A stretch of 64,000 bases of DNA, from the NCBI GenBank assembly GCA_028571685.1, contig CM053152.1, positions 25,490,001 through 25,554,000 on the forward strand. Direction: 5' to 3'. This stretch comes from Heterohyrax brucei (lineage: Eukaryota; Chordata; Mammalia; Hyracoidea; Procaviidae). Each line of letters begins with the position of its first letter. The stretch's first letter is position 1. This document shows, piece after piece, positions 1 to 10,580 of the stretch. The notes beneath the pieces were generated by a model, which worked only from the letters and a program-made list of their open reading frames with translations, made no database searches and had not been told where the DNA came from. Both the position numbers and the translations under genes were made by a program.

Positions 1-148
1 ACTGCCTGTGAGTTGATGCCAACTCATAGGAATTCCACAGACAGAGTAGCACTGCCTCACAGAGTTTCTGAGGAGCACCTGGCATATTTTAACTGCCAAC
101 ATTATGGTTAGCATGTGTAGTACTTAACCACTATGCTGCCAGGCTTCC
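1..148 (-). repeat. AfroSINE, short (HSP-like) form, cut by window start
   Basis: Antisense copy of the tRNA-derived afrotherian SINE. It reads from the tail-proximal segment (actcatagg), through the body (agagtttc, aggagcacctgg), to the tRNA-like head (cttaaccactatg). The join from agtttc directly to gagcacctgg shows the roughly 45-bp middle deletion. The A-rich or GGTTT tail lies outside the window. Confidence 0.9.
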
Positions 149-1069
149 GTAGAGGGTTGCAGTCCATGTAAAAGCATTGGTGGCCGCTATGATACAGTCT
201 GCTGCAGTCCAGACCTCAGGGAAAGACCTGTATTTACGAAGTTGGAGCAAATCACCACAGCTAAACCTGTAATATTCAGGTACTGTGTTTGTGGGCCCAT
301 CTAGAACCACCCTCTTCTCTATAGGTTAAGTTCTGAATCCCCTAACCACTTCAGTACAACAAGAAACGTGACTTCATAATGTAACCCACTGGAGTTGACA
401 TGGGATTCATGGTATCTACCAAGCCATTAATATATGCATGTAATTCAGGCTGGTCTTCAGAGGGCTTGGGACGGGCTACCTGCCTCTAGCTATACTACTG
501 TTGCCCTTACAAATAAGAAGAGTTTACTGCTTGTAAACTATGACTTTACAAGCTATTCCTATCTTCCAAGTGGCAGTCCCTCATTTCCCTTTTTCATTGT
601 CAATATGACTGAAATTTTGTTTTCAGGACAATAAGGTGTTTGACCACAGACAATGGACCATGTTTGGCTTAGGTCAAACAGTGCAATTCCTTTTTTCTTG
701 CCAAATAAGCACTTTTCCAGTTTCCACTATGACTAGAGATGCTATTGTGATCAGTTCTGTCTAATAGAACATCAGTAATTCTCTCAGGGAGTTTCTCGGA
801 AAACCTTTCATTTTTTTTAAAGGGATAGGTGCAAAAGAAGAATAGTTGGAACTGCTATGTCTTCTTTTCTAAATACAAATGTGAACTCTGCAGCTCTGGC
901 AGCCATTTTGCAGCCATGAGGCTATGAACTTGAGGATGAAAAACCAACATACAAAGGATAAGAAAATGCAATGATGAAAGAACCCGAATCTTTGATGATG
1001 TTGTTGGGTTGCAGAAGCAAGAGGTAGAGCTAAGACTGCCTGACTCTGGAATAATTGTTATAGTTTGTG
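149..1069. other. No gene or repeat recognised
   Basis: About 0.9 kb of ordinary non-coding sequence. The 66-codon frame at 434-634 has no recognisable similarity or coding features and is taken as chance. Confidence 0.6.
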
Positions 1070-1281
1070 CTGGGTATCAGTAAACATTTTCTTAAAGAGC
1101 CAGATAGTATTTTAGGCTTTTTTGCCATATGTAATTGTCATTACCACAATTAACTCTAGTCTGCCTTTGTAGTACAAAAGTAGCCATAGATAATACTGAG
1201 TGAATCAGCTTGTATATATTCTAATAAAACTTTATTTACAAAAAAAAACGTGACTGACCCATGAACTTTAGTTTTCTAACA
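1070..1281. mobile_element. hAT-type MITE fossil (MER3-like)
   Basis: The order of segments (cagtaaacattttc, gagccagatagt, attttaggctttt, agccatagataatac, aataaaactttatttac) matches the ancient non-autonomous hAT-Charlie family I recall as MER3. The same family recurs in opposite orientation at about 5109-5335. The family name is from memory; the homology between the two copies can be seen directly. Confidence 0.65.
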
Positions 1282-1282
1282 T

Positions 1283-1343
1283 CTATAGGGTCGCTATGAG
1301 TCAGACCTGACTCGATGGCAGTATTTTTTTTTCTGTTTGTTCA
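1283..1343 (+). repeat. AfroSINE 3' end fragment
   Basis: Only the tail part is present (atagggtcgctatgagtc, ctcgatggca, T-rich end). It is severely 5'-truncated and sits directly at the end of the hAT fossil. Confidence 0.8.
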
Positions 1344-1511
1344 AACATCTGTTGGAGGAGTATTCTTTTATTCACAGTGAAATGAATTCTGGTTAATGTA
1401 CTACTTTTATCAAAGTCTAAAATTGTGTATTTAGCACTCTATTCTTTGTTTTAATTCAAGCCTTATTTCACTGTTGTGCTGCACTGCAATATTAACAGCA
1501 CCAAGGCTGCT

Positions 1512-1585
1512 TCCATAGACATTTACAGCCTTGGAAACCCTATGTGGTTGCTATGACTTGGAATCAACTTGATGATAGAGTGTTC
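1512..1585 (+). repeat. AfroSINE fragment, long form with internal loss
   Basis: It contains the long-form middle segment (catagacatttacagcc, ttggaaacccta) joined almost directly to the 3' segment (gttgctatgact), so the cagttctactctgtcc part is missing. The tRNA-like head is absent. Confidence 0.65.
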
Positions 1586-1654
1586 GGTATTTCTGAATTT
1601 GTTAAATCCTGTTGTAGACTAGATCAGTAGTAAGCAAGTGTTAACTGCCTTTCC

Positions 1655-2055
1655 CTTTCTTCATAGAAGATAGCCTTGGCCATGCCACTCAACTTGGCCA
1701 ACAGAATGTAGGGGGTAACCACAATGTGTTTGTTGCCTTAACAGGCATCACTTTCTTTCTCTTGCCTCTCTTCTGTGTACAGTGCCTTCTTGAGCAGAAA
1801 TGTTCCACTGTCCACAGAACAAGGAGAATCACCCAGAGCGGACTTGAAACCTCCCTAAACTAAACTTGGATTGGTGAAATTCAACCAATACTCTAATCCC
1901 ACTGGAGCCCTGAGTAGTAGTACCTGAGTAATAAGCAAAACCTAGCCCTGCCATCTGAAGAGGAGCCACCCAAGACTGCAAATATATGTGAGCAAAAAAT
2001 ACGTGCTGTTATTGCTGGTTATTTCTGTGTAGCTCTACTGGACTGACTGATACAG
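1655..2055 (+). mobile_element. Ancient LTR-type repeat, family not named
   Basis: It begins with a ttggccaacagaatgt-type segment and ends with the pattern typical of old mammalian LTRs: gagcaaaaaa, then ctgactgatacag. The end resembles the LTRs at about 6063-6421 and 16123-16382, but the middle is degenerate. The family could be MaLR/MLT or another ERV3-class LTR. Confidence 0.4.
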
Positions 2056-2437
2056 GAGTAACTAAGGAAGAGTAAGAGGAACTGAAAACTGGCAATTTAC
2101 CTTCTTTCCAAGTAGGATCTGAAAGTCTCATGGACCGTGGCTGGGAAAAAGAGGAAGTTGCAGTCTGCTTATATTTCCATTTGTGACACATATGGGACTT
2201 AGCAGAAATGTGTAGAGTTCCTCCTATGTATTTTCCTACAGAGGGAGTGAAGAGGGTTGAAAGAACCCCTTCTCGGTGGTAATTGACTTTTGAGGCATCT
2301 CAACCAAGTACTATCCGTGTAAGTTGGAAGTGGCCCCTTTTGGTTGAAATCGGGAAGAGGGATCTATTGCTTCACGTATTGTGAATGAAACTCTAATTCT
2401 CCAGAGGCCATGAGGAGCAGTGAGGAGTGTAAATCTG
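2056..2437. other. No gene or repeat recognised
   Basis: Non-repetitive spacer. I see nothing that supports a gene, promoter or structured RNA. Confidence 0.5.
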
Positions 2438-2575
2438 AAGGACTAGAATCGATTCGATTTGCTTGGACTCCTGCCTCTATCAGATGTGACTGTTGGCAAG
2501 TTATTTAGCTTTCTCAACACTCAGTGTTCTCAACAGCAAATTTGGACTAGCAGTGATCTACTTTGAACTGTTTTT
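2438..2575 (+). repeat. MIR SINE fossil
   Basis: The MIR order is seen: a 'tggactcctgcctct' segment, then 'ttggcaagttatttagc', then a degraded 'cctcagt...' part. It is a heavily diverged mammal-wide SINE. Confidence 0.6.
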
Positions 2576-2584
2576 TGCTGTTTT

Positions 2585-3200
2585 TGAAGGTTAATTTGTA
2601 CTTTTATTAAAAATTATTGTGATTTTATTTACATATAAAACATAATATTTGCCATTTCAATCATTTTTACATGTGCAGTTCAGTGATAATCATGCTGTGC
2701 AACCACTAGCACTGTTTCCAATTTTTTATTAAACACCCTTAATTAGAAACTCAGTGCCCCTTAAGCAAAAACCTTCTTTCCCTCTTCTGCCTTCCTTTAG
2801 CTACCACTACTAAACTTTGATCTATGCATTTGCCTATTCTAGATGTTTTGTGCAAGTGGGATTGTACAATTTTTGCGGTTTGTTTCTGGCTTATTTCACT
2901 TAACGTGATGTTATCAAGGTTCATTCATGTTGTAGCATGTATCAGAACTTTATTTCTCTTTATAGCTGAAAAATGTTCCATAGCACATGCATAGCACTTA
3001 AAAATCAAACCCATTGCCATCGATTCCAACTGATAGAAACCGTATAGGGCACAGTAGAACTGTCCCATAGCATTTCTAAGGAGTAGTTGATAGAGTCAAA
3101 CTGTCAACTCCCTGGTTAACAGCTGAGCTCTCAACCGATGTGCCACTGGAGATCCTTTTGTGTGTATGCTACCTTTCATTTATCCATTATTTTGAGGAGT
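2585..3200 (-). mobile_element. Old L1 (L1M-type) 3' region, split by an AfroSINE
   Basis: The segments acatataaaacataatatttgcc, ctggcttatttcacttaacg and gttcattcatgttgtagcatg are hallmarks of the antisense 3' region of old mammalian L1 (L1M/L1ME). The element resumes after the AfroSINE at 3001-3155 with a short ttcatttatccatt segment. Confidence 0.75.
3001..3155 (-). repeat. AfroSINE, short form, inserted in L1M
   Basis: Antisense copy from aaaatcaaacccattgcc to gtgccactggagatcc. The middle deletion is present (tctaaggagtagttg). It interrupts the L1M fossil and is therefore younger than it. Confidence 0.85.
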
Positions 3201-3765
3201 CAGTGAGATGACACATCTAGCATGCAATAGATGGTCAACAATAAAAAAAAAAGCAAAGGGTATTTCCTTTCACCACATTTCTCATGTTGCCCTTTCTTAC
3301 GTCAAAAGATAGCATATTGTATTTTTAAGCAAATAATGCACACATTTGTTTGCCAACTGCTCCCTCTTCCATGGATATTCTGATAAGTGCACTATGCTAA
3401 CTCTTTTTTTATAGCAACATGTGGAAAAAAATTGTGTAGAGGTGCTCACGAAAATACCTTGGAGGAGGAATGAGCAGTTAGCATACAAATGTGGAGGGTA
3501 CATGTTATTTGTGTAAAAATATGGTATTTGATCTAAGGACATAGGAACATACAAGTATTATCGTACAATTATGTCTATTTAAAATCTAGAGGTAAATGTG
3601 GCAGGATCGATTAACTGTCCCCAGCAGTAGACTGACTCTGCTCCATTTCAGGTTTTACAAGGAACGTGAAAGTAATGCTCCAATCACGTAGAGTGGTGTG
3701 AGGGGGAGGGTAGAGCCTCGAGTGGCTGATAGTAGAGCACTAAGTAAGTACTAAGCTTCTCAAGA
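3201..3765. other. No gene or repeat recognised
   Basis: Non-coding spacer with no recognisable element. The 85-codon minus-strand frame at 3297-3554 looks like chance. Confidence 0.5.
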
Positions 3766-3965
3766 ACCTCAGGTACACTACGGTTAAGCACTCAGCTACT
3801 AACCCAAAGGTCAGCCGTTTGAACCTAGCAGCAGTTCTACAAGAGAAAAGACCTGGCAAATTGCTCCCATGAAGACTATAGCCAAGAAAACTCTACGGAG
3901 CAGCTCTCCCCTGTTCTAAAGGGTAAGTGTGAGTCAGAATCAAACTGACGGCACACAACAAAAGC
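3766..3965 (+). repeat. AfroSINE, long (ancestral-type) form
   Basis: A full-length sense copy: tRNA-like head (cggttaagcactcagc, gtttgaacc), the long-form middle (agacctggcaaattgctccc, gaagactatagcc), and the 3' end gtgagtcagaatc. The tail reads ggcacacaacaaaagcaac, close to the acctaacaaca ending of the RTE elements in this window. Confidence 0.85.
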
Positions 3966-5108
3966 AACAAGCTTCCCAAGCATCTACAGAGAATTTGGCC
4001 AAGCAAAGCACAATATTATTAAGATTAACAGTTTTCAGATGGAGTCAGCCTTTTCAACTGACTCAAGCCGGACTGGTAATGATGTTCATGAGATGCCATT
4101 TCCTGCCAAACAGTAAGATGTGGAATTTGTTAAATTAAGCCATGTGATGGGTCTGAAATGTATTAAATTAGCCCATAATGAATGTCATTCCGTCTCTCTT
4201 AACATGCTTCCCCAATTAAGCTAGTTAGACCTCAGCTATCTAAAGAAATTGAGCTGTCCCACTTGTTGCCAAGCGGTTAATTCCTTGATGATGGATAAAA
4301 GCTATTAACTGCTTTTGTTTTTAAATCTGTGCTTTCTTGAGTTATAGCAGTCTTTTAATCAGCTGTTACAAAGAAAATCCTTAATTGCCCGTAAGCAAAT
4401 GCTCAAGAAAGTCAGATTCTTAGTAGGAGAATGCAGAGGCCTTGTTGTTCCCATCCAAAAGGCTCTTCAGGGCCCCGGAAGGCCACCTCTATAGTCACAG
4501 TGCCACATACAGGATTCAGTGGTTGCTTTCACTTTTTTAACTTAGTACTGAGTATATAGTATATGTTCAGTATTTGGCAGGTTGACATGAATGGAGCCCT
4601 GGAGAACCCAAGGTTTCCTGCAAGACAAGCATCTCCATGTTTCCCAAGAGAGCCTTTGTATTTCCAGGGGGACTGTGACAGAAATTCTCAGTTAGTGTAT
4701 TACGCCTCTACTGTCTCCACATTTGTGGATTATGGGGCTCATCCCTTTATGGGAAACCAACAGTCACATGCTAACAGCAATGAAGCAAATCTAGGCTACA
4801 ACCTACTAACTGCCAAGGTCTGCATGGTGTGCAGCAGACTTCCAGAGAATCCCTGGATGGTGTGCTTTGGGCCCAAAACAGCATGGTAGAATCTACGGAA
4901 CAGAATCGGGTAGAATATTGCAGTTTGCAAACCTGGCCCTAAGTGTTCAAGCGAAGTTGTCCTAGGCAAAGTCAATTCCTATGGTAAGAAACTCATGCTT
5001 ATATTGTTTTATTATCTTCACAGATCATTTGATATCACAAAACATAATAAATCATTGAAGCCTCATATTTATAGGGATAGGAGTCTGGCAGGAAATGTGG
5101 TGGTTTAG
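3966..5108. other. No gene or repeat recognised
   Basis: About 1.1 kb without a recognisable repeat. The 108-codon plus-strand frame at 4563-4889 has no domain, signal peptide or homology that I can see. Confidence 0.5.
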
Positions 5109-5335
5109 ACCATGGGTCTGCAAACTATGGTCTGTAGGCCAAATCTGGCTTGTCATCTGTTTTAGTAAATAAAGTTTTATTGTTACACAGTCATGACACT
5201 ATGTTTACATATTGTTTAGGGATGCTTTGTAATATAATGCCACCTTTAAACAGTGACCACACAGTTCACAGATCCTACAGTATTTATCACTGTCTTTTAC
5301 AGAAAAAAAAAAAAACTGCCACTATCTGGTTTTGA
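5109..5335. mobile_element. hAT-type MITE fossil (MER3-like), opposite orientation to 1070-1281
   Basis: It starts at a well-kept terminal segment (gggtctgcaaactatgg), then aaataaagttttattg, then tactatctggttttg near the far end. The order is the reverse complement of the copy at 1070-1281. A 13-base A run near 5305 is a local expansion inside it. Confidence 0.75.
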
Positions 5336-5559
5336 TTTTTCAAATATATTTACGCTCTCTTTGCCTCCTCTGTAGTAGGGTTGTCCTGTTCTCCACCCTG
5401 CTTATGATGGCTTACATGCCACTTTATTCTTCCAGTGGGCAGAGTCTAAGTCCACGCCCTGTGATTTGGGGTGTGCGGTAGACCAAATTCATGGTGCCCG
5501 TCCTCTGTCTGTTCAATCAAACACAAATCTAGAGTCAGCAGACAGAATGGAGATTATAG

Positions 5560-6062
5560 ATAGCAAATTAAGGAGCATCCTGGATTATCCAGGTAGGCCC
5601 AATTTCATCATACGTGCTCTAAAAACAGAGAGTTCTCTGACTCAAGTCAGTCAGAGAGCCTTGGCAGAAGAGAAGACAGAAGAGACTCAGCAGTAGGGAA
5701 GTCAGATTCAAAACATGAGGGCTCCACATGCCATTGCTCATTCGAAAGATAGAGGTGGAGAGTATGAGAAAGACCCTGAGCAGCCTCAAGGAGCAAAGAC
5801 CAGCTCCTCACTAACAGTCATCCAGGATAGGGGACTCCATCCTACAACCACAGGGAACTGGATTCAGCCCATAACTTAGGCAAGTTAGGAAGTGGGTTCT
5901 TCCTCAGATTCTCCAGTAAAGAATACAAATCTGCCAATATCTTTGTTGTAGTCTGATGAGACCATATCAGACTGATCTACAAAACTGTGAGATAATAAAT
6001 GTGTGTTATTTAAAGCCACTAAGTCTATGGTGGTTTGTCATGGCAGCAGTAGAAAGCTAACA
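5560..6062 (+). mobile_element. MLT1-like MaLR LTR
   Basis: It carries the MLT1 order: ctggattatccaggtaggcc, then cagagagcc, then aactgtgagataataaatgtg, then aaagccactaagtct, and ends tggtttgtcatggcagcag...ctaacacc. The aataaa-like signal sits in the expected position near the 3' end. The region 5336-5559 upstream holds nothing I recognise. Confidence 0.75.
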
Positions 6063-6421
6063 CCAAGTCTGAAATCTGACTTTCTTTGGCCAAAGGGATG
6101 TTAAGAGACAGGATTCAAGTAAAAGCTTGATGTGTCTGGGCTTCTTCCATCACCAAGAGAAGTATCACTGGGCTTCTTCCATCAGCAGAATAATTATGAA
6201 ACCTGGCTAGCCTCAGAATCTAAGGAGAATGAGAGACATGTGGAACAGACCTGATTCCAACCTACAATTTGGACTCAAACCAAGCTGAGCCCAGCCTGGA
6301 TCAACCAACCTACAGGCAATAAACAAATGTATAAACATTAACATATAATTGTTTTGAAAACCACTGAATTTTGAGATGGTCTGTCACGGAACAGTATTGT
6401 AGATAAATGGTGAGTATAGAA
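6063..6421 (+). mobile_element. 5' LTR of a MaLR/ERVL-type retroelement
   Basis: An LTR-like sequence ending in a diverged version of ttttgagatggtctgtcacg...cagtattgtagataaatgg. Immediately after it comes ttggtatcagaaatggg, which looks like the leucine-tRNA primer binding site typical of ERVL relatives (inference). A 32-bp tandem duplication is visible (gggcttcttccatca at about 6138 and 6170). A related LTR lies at 16123-16382 on the far side of L1-A. Confidence 0.6.
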
Positions 6422-7199
6422 ATTGGTATCAGAAATGGGCTGTTCCCCCCCAAAAAAACCTCAAATATGTAGCAGTGGTTTGGGAACCAGACAGTGAATG
6501 GTATACAACCAATTATAAGAGACTCGAAAAAATAATAATTAAAAAAAAAAAAGAGTTTACAAAGAAACTTCTAGATAAGGCTGAAGAGCTAAGAACCCAC
6601 GTTAGGTAGTGGCAAAGATTGGTAAACGGTTACCTGTAGTAACTTGGAAAGCAGAATACGTTGCTAATGAATTTTTGTATTTAAAGGTGGAGATCTAAAA
6701 CAAATGTTGAAAGTCTAAACTGTTATTACTAGCTACATTTGACAAACCACGACAAAGACAGAGCTCAGAATACAACTGGGTATTCTCCAAGCAGTATTTT
6801 GAAGGAATATAGTAAGTTCAGAAATCTCAGATTTGGAAATAAAGTTGATGCTCACTAAGTCAAATGTCATTACAACAGAGAATTAGTGACAAAAGTCCAA
6901 TCCATGGTGGTGCCAGAAACGCATGCCCTGAAGATACAATCAAAGATATTACAGTAACATCTTTTGTTTAGCGTATGAAAGAAATAGATACAGTGCCTAG
7001 GATATTCTGTCTGATCAATAAAAAAAGTTGTAGAAAGGTTAAGGGCACAGTCCCACAGAAGTGCACATAATTGAGTCTCTTCAGATAGAAGCCTGTCTTG
7101 GAATAAATGTGGTCTGTTTTCTGCACATGGAGTTGACGGAAATCAATCACATAGAAAACTCACACAAATTCTGAGAGTGACTTTTGGCAAAAGATTTCT

Positions 7200-7348
7200 A
7201 GTAGTGTAGTGGTTAAGAGCTCAATTGCTAACCAAAATGTCACTAGTTCAAATCCACATACTGCTTCTTGGAAACCCTATGAAAGAGTTCTGCTGTGTCT
7301 TTTAGGGTAGCTGTGAGGTGGAATCCATTTGATGGCAATGGGATTTTA
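7200..7348 (+). repeat. AfroSINE, short form
   Basis: Sense copy from tgtagtggttaagagctc to gatggcaatggg. The middle deletion shows at the join of ctgcttcttgg to aaaccctatg. It is inserted in the MaLR interior. Confidence 0.9.
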
Positions 7349-7587
7349 CATTGGTAAAAGCACTATTAGGCATAAGAAGATATAGAGACTATTAGAGCTG
7401 TAAATAATCCTTTGAGTCCACAAATTCTAGAGATAAGAAATAGACTATGGAAACTGTTAGCCTTTTAAAGAGTATATTCTCTATTGTCTTCTGAAGTGGC
7501 CAAGAAGGATATTAGAAAAGCAAAGAAACTTCAGAAGGTAGTGCCAACAGTGGTGAACAACAGCAGATTTAGAATCTACCCATCAAT

Positions 7588-7745
7588 AAAAACCAAACCC
7601 ACTGCCATGAAGTCAATTCCAACTCATAGCAACACTATAGGACATAGCAGAACTGCTACATAGAGTTTCCAAGGAGCACCTGGTAGATTCAAACTGCCAG
7701 TATTTTGTTTAGCAGATGTAGAATTTAACCACAATGCTACCAGCA
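7588..7745 (-). repeat. AfroSINE, short form
   Basis: Antisense copy from the tail (aaaaaccaaaccc) to the head (cacaatgctaccagc). The middle deletion shows as gagtttccaaggagcacctgg. It is inserted in the MaLR interior. Confidence 0.9.
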
Positions 7746-8163
7746 TTTCTGTATCTACCCACAGGAAGAACCTGGGTCAAATGAAGAAACACTCCTTATC
7801 CTGGAGAGGGCAATCTTGATGCCACTTGCCCAGTAGAATTTCAGATGTGTTGTGAATCAGGGGCAGCTATGCAACTCCTTCTCTTCCATTTACAAAGAGG
7901 AATGGGCCTGTACCTGTTCTACCACTGTGTGTTAGATATAGAAGGAGTATACAACTTGCCTTTTTAGTTCTTTGGTCTTTGAATCAAGGGGAGCTAAAGC
8001 AAAACTCAACATAAGTTCATGGAATGTTGGGCTTTGAGCCTCATACTATCATTAGATATTTGGGAGTCCTGGGATGGTGTTCCTCCCAATAGTAGCACCC
8101 TTACCTTTGGTTTTGACCTTGCAATTTGCTGGGGTCTTTGAATGTTACCAGAAGTGATACAAC

Positions 8164-8173
8164 AGAAATGTGA
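8164..8173. repeat. Target-site duplication of L1-A, left copy
   Basis: The 10-mer agaaatgtga here recurs at 16113-16122 after the 3' A-rich end of L1-A. An A-rich 10-bp duplication is what L1 target-primed insertion leaves. Confidence 0.85.
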
Positions 8174-8439
8174 GGAGGCAGGGCCAAGATCACAGACTAG
8201 ACACACGTCTCCTCCAATCTCTCTGAGAACTAAGGCCTAGAAAAATAATTCAACAGAGCAGTGTTGACATTTGGAGAGAGACCCAAGATCTGGCATAGGG
8301 TTGTGAGATTGGACTGCATGACAGAAAGGGGGAAACTACCTCGGTTAGAGGCAAGGCAGTGGCCCAATGGATCTTGCTTCTGCTGGTGCATCATTTGAGA
8401 GGATTTCAGGTAGGGATGCCTTCTTTGCTAACTAGAAGG

Positions 8440-9640
8440 CTAGGACACAGACTGTCAAGCTTCTGAGCCTGGCATGAGCTGGCTAGTATGCTGAACTGCA
8501 GTGCTTAAGTAAACAGTGTATCCCACAGCAGAGGAACTGTGCTTGGGACAGCCACACCTAGAGAACCCAGCTGCAACTGCTGACTGAGGGTGCCAGTGCC
8601 CCTCCACCTTCTCTTCTCTGAGCTCTGCCATCGATACTGCTGACTCAGTGCAGGAAAGGCAGCTCAGGTGGGATGCTATCTTGGTCAGCTGAGAGGTGGA
8701 GTTAGCCATACCCAAGGTCTCATCTGGGGCAAATACCCACACAGAGCAACAGTGCCGTTGGGATAGTGCTTTTCCCAGCAGAAAAGCTGTTTTCAGGATG
8801 ATTGTACCTAAAAATAATAGTAGGGGCTGGCAGCTGAGTGAGGCATTGCCCTAATGCCACCACTCCTTGAGCCACATCATGACTACTGGAGATAGCCTAT
8901 GAGGTGCCATCTCTAGGTCAGCCAGGAGGCAGAGTCTGCCAACCCTGAGAGACTGGCTGCTTTCAGCTGCTGCTGGTCAATGCCTCCCTCAGAGGAAAGG
9001 CAGATTTTATGTTAAGAGCAGCTAAAGAATGCAGCTGTGACTGGTACATCAGTGTGGTGGTGCCATTTCCATCACCCTTCACTGAGAAACATCATAGTAT
9101 TAGTTGACAGCTCCCCAGAGACTCCATATATAGGATGCCAATTTTTCCAGCCAGGGGGTGGGGCCTGCCACCTCTGAGGGCTGGCTGCTTTCAGCAGGTG
9201 ACGGACAGCAACCTTCTTAGAAAATCAGTTTTTCAGACAAACACATGTAGAGAATGCAGTGGACTCTGGCAGCTGAATACGATGGCATCCTTCTGTCTTC
9301 CCTTCCCTGAGCTACACCATAGGCTCGACTGGCAAGATGATGGAGAGTTGGCACAAGTTGCTCATCACCTTTAGCAGCAGGAGGTGGGGCCTGCCACCCC
9401 TGAGGGCCCAGCTGGGGCCAGCCACCTTTGAGGGACAAGGTGGGGCCAACCACTAATCCAAGCAGCATCACAGGGCTTAACAGTGTTTATATTTCCACAG
9501 AAGCTATACATAAGTCAACTGCACCAAGAGAATGCAGTGGCAACTGGCAACCAAATCTAGCAATATCCTTATCCACTTCCTTCTTAGAACTTTGCCACAG
9601 CTCTCATTGGTGTAACACTGGAGAAACTGAACAGCTTTTT
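8440..9640 (+). promoter_or_regulatory. L1-A 5' UTR with about five diverged tandem monomers
   Basis: Related words return every 210-280 bp. The 'ctgagc...ccat' motif appears near 8607, 8859, 9070, 9298 and, weakly, 9578. The 'gcctgccac...ctgaggg' motif appears near 8931, 9161 and 9388, and 'ggctgctttcagc' occurs near 8960 and 9181. Monomeric 5' UTRs act as L1 promoters in mouse; promoter activity here is inference. The two L1 ORFs would be transcribed from this region. Frames within it (for example 9135-9374) are not genes. Confidence 0.6.
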
Positions 9641-9692
9641 GATGAAGTGAAGACAACAATCACTATCTAGCCATTTAAAGAAGCAGACTGCC

Positions 9693-10580
9693 ATGGTTCC
9701 GGAAAATTCTCAAAGAATCAAAAACTTCCAAGATAAAGAAGCTTTTCTGAAATTATTGGAGATAGAACACACAAAATACTATGTCTAGAGCTCTTCTAGA
9801 GATTAAACAAAATACAGCATAACAAAATGAAAAATTAAGTAAGCTATATGAACTGCTAGAACATCAAAGAGCTGAAATCCAGCAGATCAATAATAAAGCT
9901 ACAGAATTAAACATTTCAATGCAAATCAAAAATAGCAGGATCAAAGAAATGGAATGCAGAATTAGTAAGCTTGAAGATAAAACAACTGACACCAGCATTT
10001 ATGAGGAGAAATCAGACAAATGAAACAAGAAAAATGAAGCATTAAGAAGTATGAGGGACTGTATCAAGAGAAACAATCTACAACTAACTGGAGTACCTGA
10101 ACAGGGAGGGATAACATAAAATAAGGAGAGAACTGTTGAAGAGTTCCTAACAGAAAACTTCCCTGAAATCATGAAAAGAGAGAATATAGATATTCAAGAT
10201 GCTTATCAAACATCACAGAAACTAGACCTCAAAAGAAAGACACCAAGATATGTTATAATCAGGCTTAATAAAATGAAACATAAAGAGATGCCTTTAAAGG
10301 CAGTGAGGCTTAAAGCGAAACTAATGTACAAAAGGAAGCCCTGTATGCTTTTGTCTGACTTGGCAGATAACATTTTGGCAAGAAGATAGTGGGATGACAC
10401 ATACAAAGCCTTGCAGGAGTAAAACTTCCAACCAAGAATTACATATATCCTGCAAAATTTTGTCTCAAATATGATGGTGAAACTGACATTGACAGATAAA
10501 CAGAGCTCAGAGACTTTGCAAAAGGCAACCTAAAACTACAAGAAACACTGAAAGAAGATCTATTTTTAGAGAAACAATAA
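9693..10580 (+). pseudogene. L1-A ORF1 remnant (RNA-binding chaperone protein)
   Basis: ORF1p is the RNA-binding, trimeric chaperone of the L1 ribonucleoprotein. The ATG at 9693 opens a frame beginning MVPENSQ, which matches the L1-B ORF1 start (MALENSQ) and fixes the start. It ends in a stop after about 32 codons because of a frameshift. The coiled-coil part is Lys/Glu/Gln-rich (about 9720-10020). The RRM and C-terminal part is clearest at 10171-10389, with the L1-typical TPRYVIIRLNK segment, and continues across another stop to an NFQPRITY-like segment. The reading frame closes at about 10580. The order and length (about 300 codons) suit a mammalian L1 ORF1. It cannot make an intact protein. 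Confidence 0.85.

Larger units (their letters stand above)
6422..8163 (+). mobile_element. MaLR/ERVL internal region
   Basis: It starts at the primer-binding-site-like sequence at 6423-6439. The following text resembles non-coding MaLR internal sequence, for example cctcaaatatgtagcagtgg, then a ttgaaagtct segment, then a closing part rich in tttggactttc-like words. No intact gag or pol frame exists, as is usual for MaLR. Two AfroSINEs (7200-7348, 7588-7745) and then L1-A interrupt it. Net of the SINEs it is about 1.4 kb, close to the size expected for a MaLR interior. Confidence 0.55.

Noticed and set aside
4563..4889. 108-codon plus-strand frame in non-repetitive DNA
   Set aside because: No domain or signal peptide recognised. 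Kept only as an unannotated stretch; conservation data would be needed to revive it.
8440..9640. Spaced repeats that might suggest a CRISPR-like or satellite array
   Set aside because: Units are 210-280 bp, diverged and inside an L1 5' UTR; the genome is mammalian.
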